DNA from: Enteractinococcus helveticum | Lineage (GTDB): Bacteria; Actinomycetota; Actinomycetes; Actinomycetales; Micrococcaceae | Assembly (NCBI RefSeq): GCF_001657475.1 | Contig: NZ_LXEY01000011.1 | Location: forward strand, 62,001-126,000 | Reading direction: 5' to 3' | DNA length: 64,000 nt | Shown here: positions 1 through 8,456 of the stretch, one piece after another | How positions within the stretch are numbered: the first letter of the stretch is position 1 | Layout: every line of letters begins with the position of its first letter | The notes under the pieces: model-generated | Told to the model about the DNA's origin: nothing | Database searches by the model: none | Seen by the model: only the letters and a program-made list of their open reading frames with translations | Made by a program: the position numbers and the translations under genes

Positions 1-62
1 CACCGGTGTGCCAATTCGTTACGGGCAAGGCCAAATTGTGTTCTGACGGCGCACAAAGGACT

Positions 63-68
63 AGTGTG
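63..68 (+). promoter_or_regulatory. Possible -10 element of pncB, leaderless start
   Basis: TAGTGT lies 6-7 bases before the GTG start of pncB, with TTCTGA (41-46) 16 bases upstream as a weak -35. A transcript starting 6-7 bases after the hexamer would begin at the start codon. Leaderless mRNAs are common in actinobacteria, but this is inference from spacing only. Confidence 0.3.
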
Positions 69-74
69 TAAGGC

Positions 75-1397
75 GTGCGTAACACCCAACGTGGCATCAG
101 CCCTACTTCGTTTTTCACCGACCACTACGAATTGACCATGGTGGATGCGGCCCGCAAGGCCGGTACTGCCACGCGTCGCTCGGTCTTCGAACTGTTTGCG
201 CGGCGCTTGCCTGCCGGCCGAAGATATGGCGTCAGCGCAGGTCAAGGACGGTTTCTTGAGGGGCTAGAAAATTTCCGATTCGACGACGAGCACCTCGGCT
301 TTCTCTCCGATCATCATGTCGTATCCGAAGACACCCTGAACTGGCTGGCCGAGTATCGGTTCACCGGCAATATTTTTGCCTATGCCGAAGGTGAACCCTA
401 CTTCCCCAACTCTCCACTGATGCAGGTTGAGTCAACCTTCCAAGAGGCTGTGATCCTGGAAACCTACCTGCTATCGGTGCACAACTATGACACCGCCGTC
501 GCCTCGGCTGCCTCGCGCATGACCATGGCCGCCGGTGGCCGCCCGTGCATTGAGATGGGGTCGCGCCGGGCCCATGAAGAAGCCGCCGCAGCCGCCGCTC
601 GTGCCGCCGCAATTGCCGGATTCGATTCAACCTCGAATCTGGCCGCCGGCCTGCGCTACGGCATTACCACCGCCGGCACCGCAGCCCACTCCTTCACGCT
701 GCTGCACGACGACGAACAAGCCGCCTTTGAGGCCCAGGTTGCGGCCATGGGCAACCAGACCACACTGCTGGTCGATACCTACAACATCGAACAAGGCATC
801 CGCCACGCTGTGGATGTCGCCGGGCCTGAGCTGGCCTATGTGCGCATCGACTCGGGCGATCTGTTAGAAGAAGCCCACCACGCCCGGCGTCTGCTGGATG
901 ACCTAGGCAACACCAACACCGGGATCGTGGTCACCTCGGATCTGGATGAATATGCGATTGCTGGACTGCGCTCTGCCCCGGTTGATTCCTACGGGGTGGG
1001 CACCCAGCTGGTTACCGGCTCGGGTGCTCCAACGGCGTCATTGGTGTATAAACTCACCACCCGTCAAGACCAGCACGGCAACTGGATCGACGTGCAAAAA
1101 CAGGCCGAGGGTAAATCCAGTCGGGGTGGACGCAAATTTGCCGCCCGCCGGATGCACAACGACGTCGCGACCGCTGAGGTCGTTATTGCCGATGAACAAC
1201 CCGCCTGGGACGCCGATCACCGCCCACTGTTGGTGCAGATGGTCACCGACGGCGAGATTGACTCCCGCTACACCGGCGCTGCGGCCGTCACGCAAGCTGC
1301 GGCACACCACGCCGAGACGTTGGCCGCGCTGCCTCGTGACGCTCGTCGCTTACAAGACGGTGAACCCGCCATTCCAACCATTTTTGCACTACACTAG
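75..1397 (+). CDS. pncB: Nicotinate phosphoribosyltransferase
   Basis: Converts nicotinate and PRPP to nicotinate mononucleotide in the cytoplasmic NAD salvage (Preiss-Handler) pathway. Family signatures are visible: the N-terminal block SFFTDHYELTM (residues about 12-22), the GSRRAHEEAA block near residue 160, GTAAHSF near residue 200, whose His fits the phosphorylated His of the family, LVDTYN near 235 and RIDSGDL near 260. Length (440 aa) is normal. The GTG start at 75 precedes all conserved blocks. An AAGG lies too close to it to serve as a ribosome site, and a TAGTGT hexamer at 63-68 could be a -10 box placing the transcript start at or next to the GTG, so leaderless translation is possible. 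A nicotinamidase gene follows after 53 bp, supplying its substrate. Confidence 0.93.
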   Translation: MRNTQRGISPTSFFTDHYELTMVDAARKAGTATRRSVFELFARRLPAGRRYGVSAGQGRFLEGLENFRFDDEHLGFLSDHHVVSEDTLNWLAEYRFTGNIFAYAEGEPYFPNSPLMQVESTFQEAVILETYLLSVHNYDTAVASAASRMTMAAGGRPCIEMGSRRAHEEAAAAAARAAAIAGFDSTSNLAAGLRYGITTAGTAAHSFTLLHDDEQAAFEAQVAAMGNQTTLLVDTYNIEQGIRHAVDVAGPELAYVRIDSGDLLEEAHHARRLLDDLGNTNTGIVVTSDLDEYAIAGLRSAPVDSYGVGTQLVTGSGAPTASLVYKLTTRQDQHGNWIDVQKQAEGKSSRGGRKFAARRMHNDVATAEVVIADEQPAWDADHRPLLVQMVTDGEIDSRYTGAAAVTQAAAHHAETLAALPRDARRLQDGEPAIPTIFALH

Positions 1398-1450
1398 GCT
1401 TCCCGGTTACCTACACCGGATAAACACTCCCATACAAAGGATGAAATCCC

Positions 1451-2116
1451 ATGCACGCTCTGATCATCGTGGACGTCCAAAAGGACTTTTGCGAAGGCGG
1501 ATCCCTCGCGGTTGAAGGCGGGGCAGACACGGCTGCATTAATCACCGAATACATGCACCAGTGCGGCACCCACTACGACGTTATTGCCACGACCCGCGAT
1601 TGGCACATCGATCCGGGCCCGCACTTCGCCACTGAGCCAGACTTTGAAACCAGCTGGCCTATCCACTGTGTTGCCGGTACCGACGGTGCAGAACTCCATG
1701 AAAATATTGACGATGAGGCTATTGACGCCGAATTTCTCAAGGGCCAGTACACGGATGGGTATTCGGGTTTCGACGGCGTACTTGGCGAGCCCGATACCAT
1801 TCGCAGCCAGGACGGCGTCGCCGGACCATACGGGGCCACCGCCGCGGCCGCTGCTGCAACCGATGCTGATTCCATAACCATGGACGACTGGTTGCGCGAG
1901 CACGACGTTGAACGCATCACCGTGGTCGGTATCGCCACCGACCATTGCGTACGTGCCACCGCCTTGGATGCCTCCGACGCCGGATATGAAGTCCGCGTGC
2001 TCACCAACCTGACCGTTGGGGTCTCCGAAGACACCATCGACTCCGCACTGGAAGAGATGGAAGACGCCGGCGTCATGCTCTCCGAATGGCCCGGAGCCGA
2101 CGCCTTCGCGCATTAA
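1451..2116 (+). CDS. pncA: Nicotinamidase (isochorismatase-like hydrolase)
   Basis: Hydrolyses nicotinamide to nicotinate and ammonia, feeding the adjacent nicotinate phosphoribosyltransferase. The Asp-Lys-Cys triad of the family is visible: D8 in LIIVDVQKDF, K97 in EFLKGQ, and C166 in ATDHCVRATA. A metal-site stretch TRDWHIDPGPHF lies near residues 47-58. The length, 221 aa, is close to bacterial PncA. The ATG at 1451 follows an AAAGGATGAAA ribosome site. The pairing with pncB is a common actinobacterial NAD-salvage arrangement. Specificity for nicotinamide rather than another amide is inferred from family and neighbour. Confidence 0.9.
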   Translation: MHALIIVDVQKDFCEGGSLAVEGGADTAALITEYMHQCGTHYDVIATTRDWHIDPGPHFATEPDFETSWPIHCVAGTDGAELHENIDDEAIDAEFLKGQYTDGYSGFDGVLGEPDTIRSQDGVAGPYGATAAAAAATDADSITMDDWLREHDVERITVVGIATDHCVRATALDASDAGYEVRVLTNLTVGVSEDTIDSALEEMEDAGVMLSEWPGADAFAH

Positions 2117-2128
2117 GTTTTGCTACCT

Positions 2129-2164
2129 CAAAGACCGGTGGTCCTCCAGGGCCATCGGTCTTTG
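2129..2164 (+). terminator. Hairpin downstream of pncA
   Basis: Inverted repeat CAAAGACCG / CGGTCTTTG (arms 2129-2137 and 2156-2164) starting 12 bases after the pncA stop. The following bases are only mildly T-rich, so this is a probable rather than ideal intrinsic terminator. Confidence 0.65.
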
Positions 2165-2172
2165 GTGGTTAA

Positions 2173-2640
2173 CGGCTCCGCCGCGGCGCAGGTTGGCATG
2201 ATCGACCGGTTCAGGATCTACGAGCTCATGAAATGCGCGTGCGTAGCCGAGTTCGTGCCACTCATGACACGCTTCGTGCCCAAAGAGACACTTCCGTATG
2301 GCTGGCCGGGCATGAGCCAATTCCTGCAGCTGCGGCCGGTGAGTGATTGACCAACACCGAAGCCGCTCTCCTGTTCCGTGACAACATCTGCCGCACGCCC
2401 TCATTGTGAAACCCCAATCCAAGAGGTCGATCACAGCACTGCCCACCGTGATGGTGGAACCACCACCTGGGACAACGCCACTGCTCTGTGCGGCGTGTAA
2501 TCAAACGACGGAACATCGCGGATGGCAACACGACAAGGAACCGGATGACGAGCCGCCCGATATACAGCTGGAAAGACCCTCATCATGGATGCTTTCGCCC
2601 TCGTCCTGGCCTGACGTTGTTCAACAGAACACTCATCCAA
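2173..2640 (+). pseudogene. Eroded HNH endonuclease of the DUF222/13E12 type
   Basis: No intact reading frame exists, but three plus-strand frames carry consecutive pieces of one protein. From about 2173 the first frame reads VWLAGHEPIPAAAAGE (about 2293-2343), hits TGA at 2344, then continues LTNTEAALLFRDNICRTP up to 2400. After an apparent one-base shift at 2401 the next frame reads HCETPIQEVDHSTAHRDGG and then TTTWDNATA (to about 2485). After a second shift the third frame reads LCAACNQTTEHRGWQHD (about 2484-2534). The order GHxPIPA, CRTPxCxxP, VDH, DGGxTxxDN, LCxxCN is that of the C-terminal half of 13E12/DUF222 HNH proteins common in actinobacteria. The N-terminal DUF222 half is missing. 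With one stop and two frameshifts it cannot be functional. The exact 3' boundary is uncertain. Confidence 0.75.
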
Positions 2641-2747
2641 GTGTGTGCCGGATGGTGCAAGTTCGCCTGCCACCCGCCGGTATCCACCAGCTCCAGACGT
2701 GTGCCGTGAAGCTAAGGCTGCACCTGGCCGTGGCGTCCTGTGGCGGG

Positions 2748-4520
2748 CTATTTTCGCCCGACAAACCAGCCCTGCAGAACCTCCAAGCGCTGTTCAATTT
2801 GTTCTTTCGTCGCCTGAGCGACCGCAGGTCCGCCGGAGATCTCACGAAGTTTATTGTGGATCATGCCGTGCGGTGTGCCCGTGCGAGCTGACCATGCCGA
2901 AACCGAGGACGACAGTTTCTTTCGCAGTTCTTTCATCTGGCGGTGATCGACCATGGTGGGATCTTCGGCCTGTTGTTTGCGCGGCTGGCGACGCAGCTGC
3001 TCGGCCTGGCGTTGCTTGAGCAACGTGGAGACTTGATCAGCATCTAATAATCCAGGAATTCCTAGGAAATCGAGTTCTTCTTCCGAACCGATTGCCCCAC
3101 CGGTGCCAAATTCGCCACCGTCAAATAAGACCTTATCGAACAGTGCCTGCGACTCCAGTGCTTGGAACTTGGCCCCGGTCAACGACGAAGATGCGGATTC
3201 TTCGCGATTGGCTTCTCGCATCAGATCTTCTTCGGGGGCCTCTTCGAGATCTTCGACAGAGACACCGGTATCAAGTTCTAATGCGTGGTCGCGTTCTTCT
3301 TCCATCTCATTTGCCAGCTCCATGAGCTTGGGCACCGAGGGCAGAAAGACCGAAGCCACTTCACCACGTTTTCGAGAACGCACGAAACGTCCAACAGCCT
3401 GTGCAAAGAACATCGGGGTCGACGTCGAGGTTGCATACACCCCCACACACAAACGTGGCACGTCAACACCTTCAGACACCATGCGCACCGCTACCATCCA
3501 GCGCTGAGTGCCCTCAGAGAATTCTTCAATTTTCGACGACGCCGTGGGGTCATCCGATAAGACCGTGATCACTTTTTCGCCGGACAGCCGCTCCAGGATA
3601 TCCGCATAGGCGCGGGCATCTTCATGGTCGGTGGCAATAACCAGTCCCCCAGCGTCGGGGACATTGCGGCGTACCTCGGTCAATCGCAAGTCGGCAGCCT
3701 TCAGTACCGCTGGAATCCATTGGCCCTTGGGATCCAATGCCGTCCGCCAGGCACTTGCGGTCATGTCTTTGGTGGCGGCCTCACCGAGTTGGGCCTCCAT
3801 AACCTCACCGGTTGAGGTTTGCCAGCGCATCTGGCCCGAATACGCCATGAAGATGACCGGCCGCACAACATAGTCCCGCAGGGCCGGGCCGTAACCGTAC
3901 GTGTAATCAGCACGTGAACGCAGCACGCCGGTGCCGTCGTCTACGTAGTCAACGAACGGGATTTGGGCATCATCTGAGCGAAATGGTGTACCGGTCAGCG
4001 ACAGCCGCCGGGTTGCCGGTTCAAAGGCCTCGCGGATGGACTCCCCCCAGGACAGCGCGTCACCGCCGTGGTGAATTTCATCAAGGATCACCAGGCTCCG
4101 GGCAGCTTCGGTCCGGTTGCGGTGCAGAATCGGTTTGGAAGCCACCTGGGCATAGGTCAGGGCGACCCCCATGTATTCCGATCCGTGGCGACCGTCGGAG
4201 TTTTTAAAATTCGGGTCAATCGCCAAACCGATGCGTGCCGCTGAGTCAGCCCACTGGCTTTTGAGGTGCTCTGTTGGCGCCACCACCGTGATCCGGGAGA
4301 TTACCCCGGTTTCGTGCAGCATTTTTGCCACCCGCAGCGCGAATGTGGTTTTACCAGCGCCGGGGGTTGCCACGGTCATGAAGTCTTTACGCGGTTTCTC
4401 GAAATACAGTTCAAGGGCTTCTTGCTGCCATTGCCGTAGTTTCGGTGCGGTCCCCCAAGCGGCCCGTTCTGGTAGGGCGGGTGGGAGATCTTCTCCGATC
4501 TGAAACAGCGCTTCACTCAT
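2748..4520 (-). CDS. Superfamily II DEAD/DEAH-box helicase
   Basis: ATP-dependent nucleic-acid helicase or translocase of unknown substrate. Motif I is TPGAGKTTFALR (about residue 52), motif II is LDEIHHGG (about 147), motif III-like LTGTPFRSDD (about 177), and the second RecA-like domain carries SEGVDVPRLCVGVYA and AVGRFVRSR (about 350-385), the usual motif V/VI region. The charged C-terminal third (about residues 440-590) looks like a family-specific tail. Length is 590 aa; the start MSEALFQIGED is followed closely by conserved sequence. It is transcribed away from the upstream DUF3039 gene and separated from it by a hairpin, so it probably has its own promoter. Such helicases next to a DUF3039 gene recur in Micrococcaceae, as far as I recall. 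Confidence 0.85.
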   Translation of the reverse strand: MSEALFQIGEDLPPALPERAAWGTAPKLRQWQQEALELYFEKPRKDFMTVATPGAGKTTFALRVAKMLHETGVISRITVVAPTEHLKSQWADSAARIGLAIDPNFKNSDGRHGSEYMGVALTYAQVASKPILHRNRTEAARSLVILDEIHHGGDALSWGESIREAFEPATRRLSLTGTPFRSDDAQIPFVDYVDDGTGVLRSRADYTYGYGPALRDYVVRPVIFMAYSGQMRWQTSTGEVMEAQLGEAATKDMTASAWRTALDPKGQWIPAVLKAADLRLTEVRRNVPDAGGLVIATDHEDARAYADILERLSGEKVITVLSDDPTASSKIEEFSEGTQRWMVAVRMVSEGVDVPRLCVGVYATSTSTPMFFAQAVGRFVRSRKRGEVASVFLPSVPKLMELANEMEEERDHALELDTGVSVEDLEEAPEEDLMREANREESASSSLTGAKFQALESQALFDKVLFDGGEFGTGGAIGSEEELDFLGIPGLLDADQVSTLLKQRQAEQLRRQPRKQQAEDPTMVDHRQMKELRKKLSSSVSAWSARTGTPHGMIHNKLREISGGPAVAQATKEQIEQRLEVLQGWFVGRK

Positions 4521-4570
4521 GAGTGACTACACAGCCTCCTTCATGGCCTAAGTTCGTGATGAAGACAAAT

Positions 4571-4605
4571 AAATATTGACCACCAATCCATGGTGGTCAA
4601 TATTT
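4571..4605 (-). terminator. Terminator of the DUF3039 gene
   Basis: Perfect 14-bp inverted repeat AAATATTGACCACC / GGTGGTCAATATTT with a 7-base loop, between the DUF3039 gene and the helicase. On the minus strand it is followed by an AT-rich tail with several Ts. Confidence 0.75.
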
Positions 4606-4619
4606 ATAACGTTTTAGAT

Positions 4620-4973
4620 TTACTTCTTACGACCGAAACCGAAGAAGCCGCGGCCTTTGCCGGAGCCCTCGGAATTATCATCCCCTGATTCTAACCCGTC
4701 CCAAATTTCTTGGCAGGCGGGACACATGGGAAAACGTTCTGGATCGCGAGATGGCACCCACACTTTGCCGCACAGTGCCACAACGGGCGTACCGTTGATG
4801 ATAGCTTCGGTGAGCTTGTCTTTTTGCACAAAGTGCTTGAACCGTTCGTGGTCTCCAGGTTCGGTTGCATGGAGCTGCTCTTCACGCTCCAACACACCGG
4901 TTGCGCCGCCGTTGACGTCTTCGTGCGGATCGTAATCAGTGGACGCAGCGTACACAGAGTTCATCGGATTCAT
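4620..4973 (-). CDS. DUF3039 family protein
   Basis: Small (117 aa) cytosolic protein of an actinobacteria-specific family without assigned function. The conserved core is GTPVVALCGKVWVPSRD followed by a CPAC pair (about residues 60-86), giving one Cys plus a CxxC that could bind a metal. A Gly/Lys-rich basic tail ends the protein. The start MNPMNS allows two ATG choices; the first is used here. It precedes a 14-bp stem terminator and appears monocistronic. Confidence 0.85.
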   Translation of the reverse strand: MNPMNSVYAASTDYDPHEDVNGGATGVLEREEQLHATEPGDHERFKHFVQKDKLTEAIINGTPVVALCGKVWVPSRDPERFPMCPACQEIWDGLESGDDNSEGSGKGRGFFGFGRKK

Positions 4974-5027
4974 GCCTCCATTGTAGTCAGAACAGCGGAC
5001 AATACGCGTCCGCGACAGGCCATGTGC

Positions 5028-6626
5028 TTAGTATAACGCCGCAACCTTGACAATTGACTGATAGGTTTCTGGCAGCGCGCGCTCATACCATTTGGCCCCG
5101 AGTTTCACGCCGGCCCACAACATGCCGGCCCCGTAGAGCACACCGATCATTAACGTGATGATGCCCCAGGCTTGACTGCCTAGCACCACTGCGACCACGG
5201 CGGGAATAACCACGGGCAAGGCAATCAACAACTGCAGGAGCATCCCCACGGTCTGGACTAACATCATCCGTCCCATACCGCCTTCGGGCTGCGCCATCAG
5301 GCTGGTTCCGGGTGGCGGCACTGGATAAATATAGCGTGCGGAAATCACCGCTGACAGGGCTGTACCAGATAACAAGATCCCAATGGACAGACCCAGCCAG
5401 GTGGCCCATTCATCCCAGACGCCGGTGGCAGATACCATCGCAATGGTCAGCAACAGGACCACGGGCAACGCCCACGTCAGGAGAGCAAAGACTCGGCCGA
5501 GTCGATCATCGACGCCGCGCACACCAGAGGTGACATGCAGCGAGAAACCGGTCGAGTCATACGACAGGTCAGCCGAGATGGAAAACGCCAGCATGTAGGC
5601 GATCAGGGCCGGAAGGATCTTGGTGAAGATCTGGAATTCGTCAGTATCCAGGACCGTAGTTTCCAGCACCCCAAACAGCACAAACACGCCGACCAGAATC
5701 AGGCTTGCGGCATAGCGGGGGTCTTTGAACCAATACAGCAATGAGCGAGCCCAGATGACTTGCATCGGCGAATTCGCGCGTCCTAGGAGTCCAACACCCG
5801 CGTTTTCGCGTTGGCGTTCGCGCGTGGTTCCGGCACCTTCGACCGCACGGTTGACTATGGCGTTATATGCCCAGACTGCCAAACCAACATAGGCAAGCAT
5901 CACGACCACATGCAGTGCCGCCATCCCCCACAGTCCCTGGGCGACGAACCAAGGGAGCGCTAAGAATCCTGCCGGAGTAAATGCTACCCAGGTGGCGATC
6001 TGTGGCATAAGCTCCCAGAATTCCTGGATGGTTTCAATGGCACCCATCAGGATAAACCCGGTAAGCATTAACGGCACCAGGACGATGAGCTGGATAGCAT
6101 CGCGCACGGCACGACGGGCAATGAGGTTATTCAGCACCCCCACGATGACCTGCATGAGGATGACGCACAATACGGTGCCCAGCAGTGCTGACAGGACCCC
6201 GGCAACGATTGCTGCTGGCTGCCAACCCCACAGTACGACACCGGTGAGCAACAACGCCAGGGTGCCGATGCCGGTCGGAGCCAGGACTCCCCCAAGGACC
6301 ACCCCGGGGATGAAGGATCTATTGGGGATGCCGAAGGTCAGAAAGTTTTTGGGATTGGTAAAGGGGTTTGATGATGAAAAGATGATCGGTCCGACAATCC
6401 AGACGATCATGGTCACGGCCCCGCACAGCACAAAGACTCCGCCGCGGTCGGCATAAGACACCTCTTGGACCGGGGCAAACGCTGCGAAAAACGCCATAAC
6501 GTAGGCCATGACGATGAAATATAGAAACCCGAGGGCAGAGAAGATCGCCCCGATCATCGTCCCTACGGAACGGCGAAACCCGTTCCACATCAATAAATAC
6601 CGCAGACGAACTAGGTGCGAAACCAT
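5028..6626 (-). CDS. ABC-2-type exporter permease
   Basis: Polytopic membrane protein of 532 aa with roughly a dozen hydrophobic stretches, for example around residues 22-48, 60-80, 108-130, 140-165, 185-205 and 395-420. It forms the membrane half of an ABC exporter whose ATPase gene lies directly upstream with a 16-bp overlap (6611-6626), indicating translational coupling. No substrate can be read from the sequence. No signature sorts it into lipid, peptide or drug export. The long cytosolic loop after about residue 260 is Arg/Glu-rich. Confidence 0.8.
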   Translation of the reverse strand: MVSHLVRLRYLLMWNGFRRSVGTMIGAIFSALGFLYFIVMAYVMAFFAAFAPVQEVSYADRGGVFVLCGAVTMIVWIVGPIIFSSSNPFTNPKNFLTFGIPNRSFIPGVVLGGVLAPTGIGTLALLLTGVVLWGWQPAAIVAGVLSALLGTVLCVILMQVIVGVLNNLIARRAVRDAIQLIVLVPLMLTGFILMGAIETIQEFWELMPQIATWVAFTPAGFLALPWFVAQGLWGMAALHVVVMLAYVGLAVWAYNAIVNRAVEGAGTTRERQRENAGVGLLGRANSPMQVIWARSLLYWFKDPRYAASLILVGVFVLFGVLETTVLDTDEFQIFTKILPALIAYMLAFSISADLSYDSTGFSLHVTSGVRGVDDRLGRVFALLTWALPVVLLLTIAMVSATGVWDEWATWLGLSIGILLSGTALSAVISARYIYPVPPPGTSLMAQPEGGMGRMMLVQTVGMLLQLLIALPVVIPAVVAVVLGSQAWGIITLMIGVLYGAGMLWAGVKLGAKWYERALPETYQSIVKVAALY

Positions 6627-7390
6627 GACAGTCCTTCCCCGGATTGCTCGCTGGAAACCATGCCAACGAAGCGATCTTCAAGCGAGACGCCGTCAGTGAC
6701 TTCCGCCATGGAGCCCGATGCCAGGACCTGGCCCTTATCGATGACCGCAACATGGTCACAGGTGCGTTCTACCAGATCCATTACGTGAGAGGAGATCATC
6801 ACGGTGCCGCCAGAGTTCACATACTCATTGAGGATGGCTCGGATGCGAGCCGAGGACACCGGATCGACGGCTTCGAAGGGCTCATCGAGGATCAGCACTT
6901 GTGGCGAGTGGATCATTGAGGCGGCCAGCGAGACTTTCTTGGTCATACCGGCTGAATAGTCGGCCACCATTTTATTGGCGGCTTCTTCCAGATCCATGAC
7001 GCGCAACAGGTCGGGCACGCGTTCGGCAACGACGTCGGCATCCATGCCACGTAGTAGCCCAGAATAGGTGATCAGCTGGGTGCCGGTGAGCCGGGGAAAT
7101 ACGGCGGCACCGTCCACCAGGACACCCAGTACGGACTTGGCTTGTTGCGGGGATTCCCACATATTGATGCCGTGGACCCACACCTGGCCATGGTCGGGTC
7201 GCAACAGTCCGGTCATCATCGACATGGTGGTGGTTTTTCCGGCACCGTTGGGACCAACGAACCCATAAAATGAGCCGGCGGGAATGGTCAGATTGATGCC
7301 GTTGACGGCAATCTTGTCGCCGAATTGTTTGCCCAGCGACCGGATGACCACTGCGTTATCAGGGTCAGGCAGGGAAGTTTTTTCTAACAT
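6611..7390 (-). CDS. ABC transporter ATP-binding protein
   Basis: ATPase subunit for the overlapping permease gene. Walker A is GPNGAGKTTTMSM (about residue 45), Walker B VLILDEPFEAVDP (about 165) and the H-loop ISSHVMDLVE (about 200). The signature motif is YSAGMTKKVSLA instead of the usual LSGGQ, a variant found in some ABC-2 exporters. Length, 259 aa, is typical. The start MLEKTSLPD sits at the edge of an intergenic terminator for the next operon, so this gene probably opens a two-gene operon. Confidence 0.88.
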   Translation of the reverse strand: MLEKTSLPDPDNAVVIRSLGKQFGDKIAVNGINLTIPAGSFYGFVGPNGAGKTTTMSMMTGLLRPDHGQVWVHGINMWESPQQAKSVLGVLVDGAAVFPRLTGTQLITYSGLLRGMDADVVAERVPDLLRVMDLEEAANKMVADYSAGMTKKVSLAASMIHSPQVLILDEPFEAVDPVSSARIRAILNEYVNSGGTVMISSHVMDLVERTCDHVAVIDKGQVLASGSMAEVTDGVSLEDRFVGMVSSEQSGEGLSWFRT

Positions 7391-7424
7391 AGGTCAAGTG
7401 TAAAAAGTCGTGTGCAAAAACGTA

Positions 7425-7460
7425 TCCCCCGTCCGGTTGAACTTCATCTCGGACGGGGGA
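7425..7460 (-). terminator. Terminator of the thioredoxin-fold/TPR gene
   Basis: Inverted repeat TCCCCCGTCCG / CGGACGGGGGA (7425-7435 and 7450-7460). On the minus strand it is followed by TACGTTTTTG, a T-run expected of an intrinsic terminator. Confidence 0.85.
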
Positions 7461-7482
7461 TGGAACATGTCAGCTGACCGGT

Positions 7483-8400
7483 TTAGAACAGGGCGGCAGC
7501 AAGTTTCCGGCGCGAGATGGCAACTCGATCGTCCTGCTCACCGACGACGGTATAGAGCTCCAGTAGGTGCACACGGGCGGCATCTTTGTCCTCCCCGGCG
7601 CTGCGGGCAATCAATTGCACCAGGCGTTCGAAGGCGTCTTGGACGTGGCCGCCCAGCACATCGAGGTCGGCCACCGCGGTTTGGGCGGCGACGTCGTTGG
7701 GGTTATCGGCCGCGTTGGCGCGTACCTGTTGAACGTCCATGTCGCGGGTGCGCTGCATGAGCCCGACGCGGGCTTTGCCACGGACCGCTTCGTCGTCCTG
7801 CGGGTTTTCGGCCAGCGCTTTGTCATAAGCGGCGATGGCGTCGTCGTAATTTTCGGCCTGCAGAGCGGCTTCGGCCTCTTGGTGCAGTGGTGGCAGCACG
7901 GCCTCACCGGCGGCGTCGGTGGCCTCGACCAGCGGTGGCACGGTGCCGGCCATGCCCGATTGCACCGCGGAGGCGTTGATTTCATCCAGCAGCTGTTCGA
8001 GCTGTTCGGCGGCCACGGGGGCATTGAACAGCGGCAGGGCCTGCTGACCCATCAGGGCAACAACCATTGGGCCGGCTGGCACGCCGAACATTTGGAGCAG
8101 TTGCGGGTGTTTTTCGGTGTCGATGCGGCCCATGATCATGCGTCCGGCCCTAGCGTCAATGGCCGGCTGCAGCACGGCGTCGATTTGATCCGAGGCGGGG
8201 TTGGAGGGTGCTGCCAGGTGGATAATCAGCGGGACGGTAGCCGCGTGCTGTAGCAGGCCTTGCAGCGATTGTTGGTCGACGTCGGGTAGGACCCAGGATC
8301 GTTCGGTTCCGCCGTGGGCGCCGGCCGACTGGGCCGGCAGTTGGGTCAGATCGATGGCGTCGCGGGAGTGCGATGGGGTGGAGTCAGGCTGTTGAGTCAT
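7483..8400 (-). CDS. Thioredoxin-fold TPR protein (CnoX/YbbN-like)
   Basis: The N-terminal part (about residues 35-140) follows a thioredoxin fold, with PLIIHLAAPSNPASDQ, KHPQLLQMFGV and the cis-Pro-like VPAGPMVV, but lacks a redox CxxC. The C-terminal part (about 170-285) is helical and TPR-like, starting NYDDAIAAYDKALAENPQD. This architecture matches YbbN/CnoX holdase co-chaperones, which protect client proteins during oxidative stress and hand them to DnaK or GroEL; that role here is inferred from the family. Length is 305 aa. The gene is followed by a strong terminator and is probably expressed alone. Confidence 0.78.
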   Translation of the reverse strand: MTQQPDSTPSHSRDAIDLTQLPAQSAGAHGGTERSWVLPDVDQQSLQGLLQHAATVPLIIHLAAPSNPASDQIDAVLQPAIDARAGRMIMGRIDTEKHPQLLQMFGVPAGPMVVALMGQQALPLFNAPVAAEQLEQLLDEINASAVQSGMAGTVPPLVEATDAAGEAVLPPLHQEAEAALQAENYDDAIAAYDKALAENPQDDEAVRGKARVGLMQRTRDMDVQQVRANAADNPNDVAAQTAVADLDVLGGHVQDAFERLVQLIARSAGEDKDAARVHLLELYTVVGEQDDRVAISRRKLAAALF

Positions 8401-8456
8401 AATCCTCTTCTTGTCAGATTCGGCTCGTGGTCGTGCTCACCAGTCTAGTGTGCTGG

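Noticed and set aside
2123-2673. Several minus-strand ORFs with many His and Cys, at first sight metalloprotease-like (GHEACHEWHE)
   Set aside because: The plus strand carries HNH endonuclease motifs in correct order across the same bases, so the minus-strand reading is an artefact.
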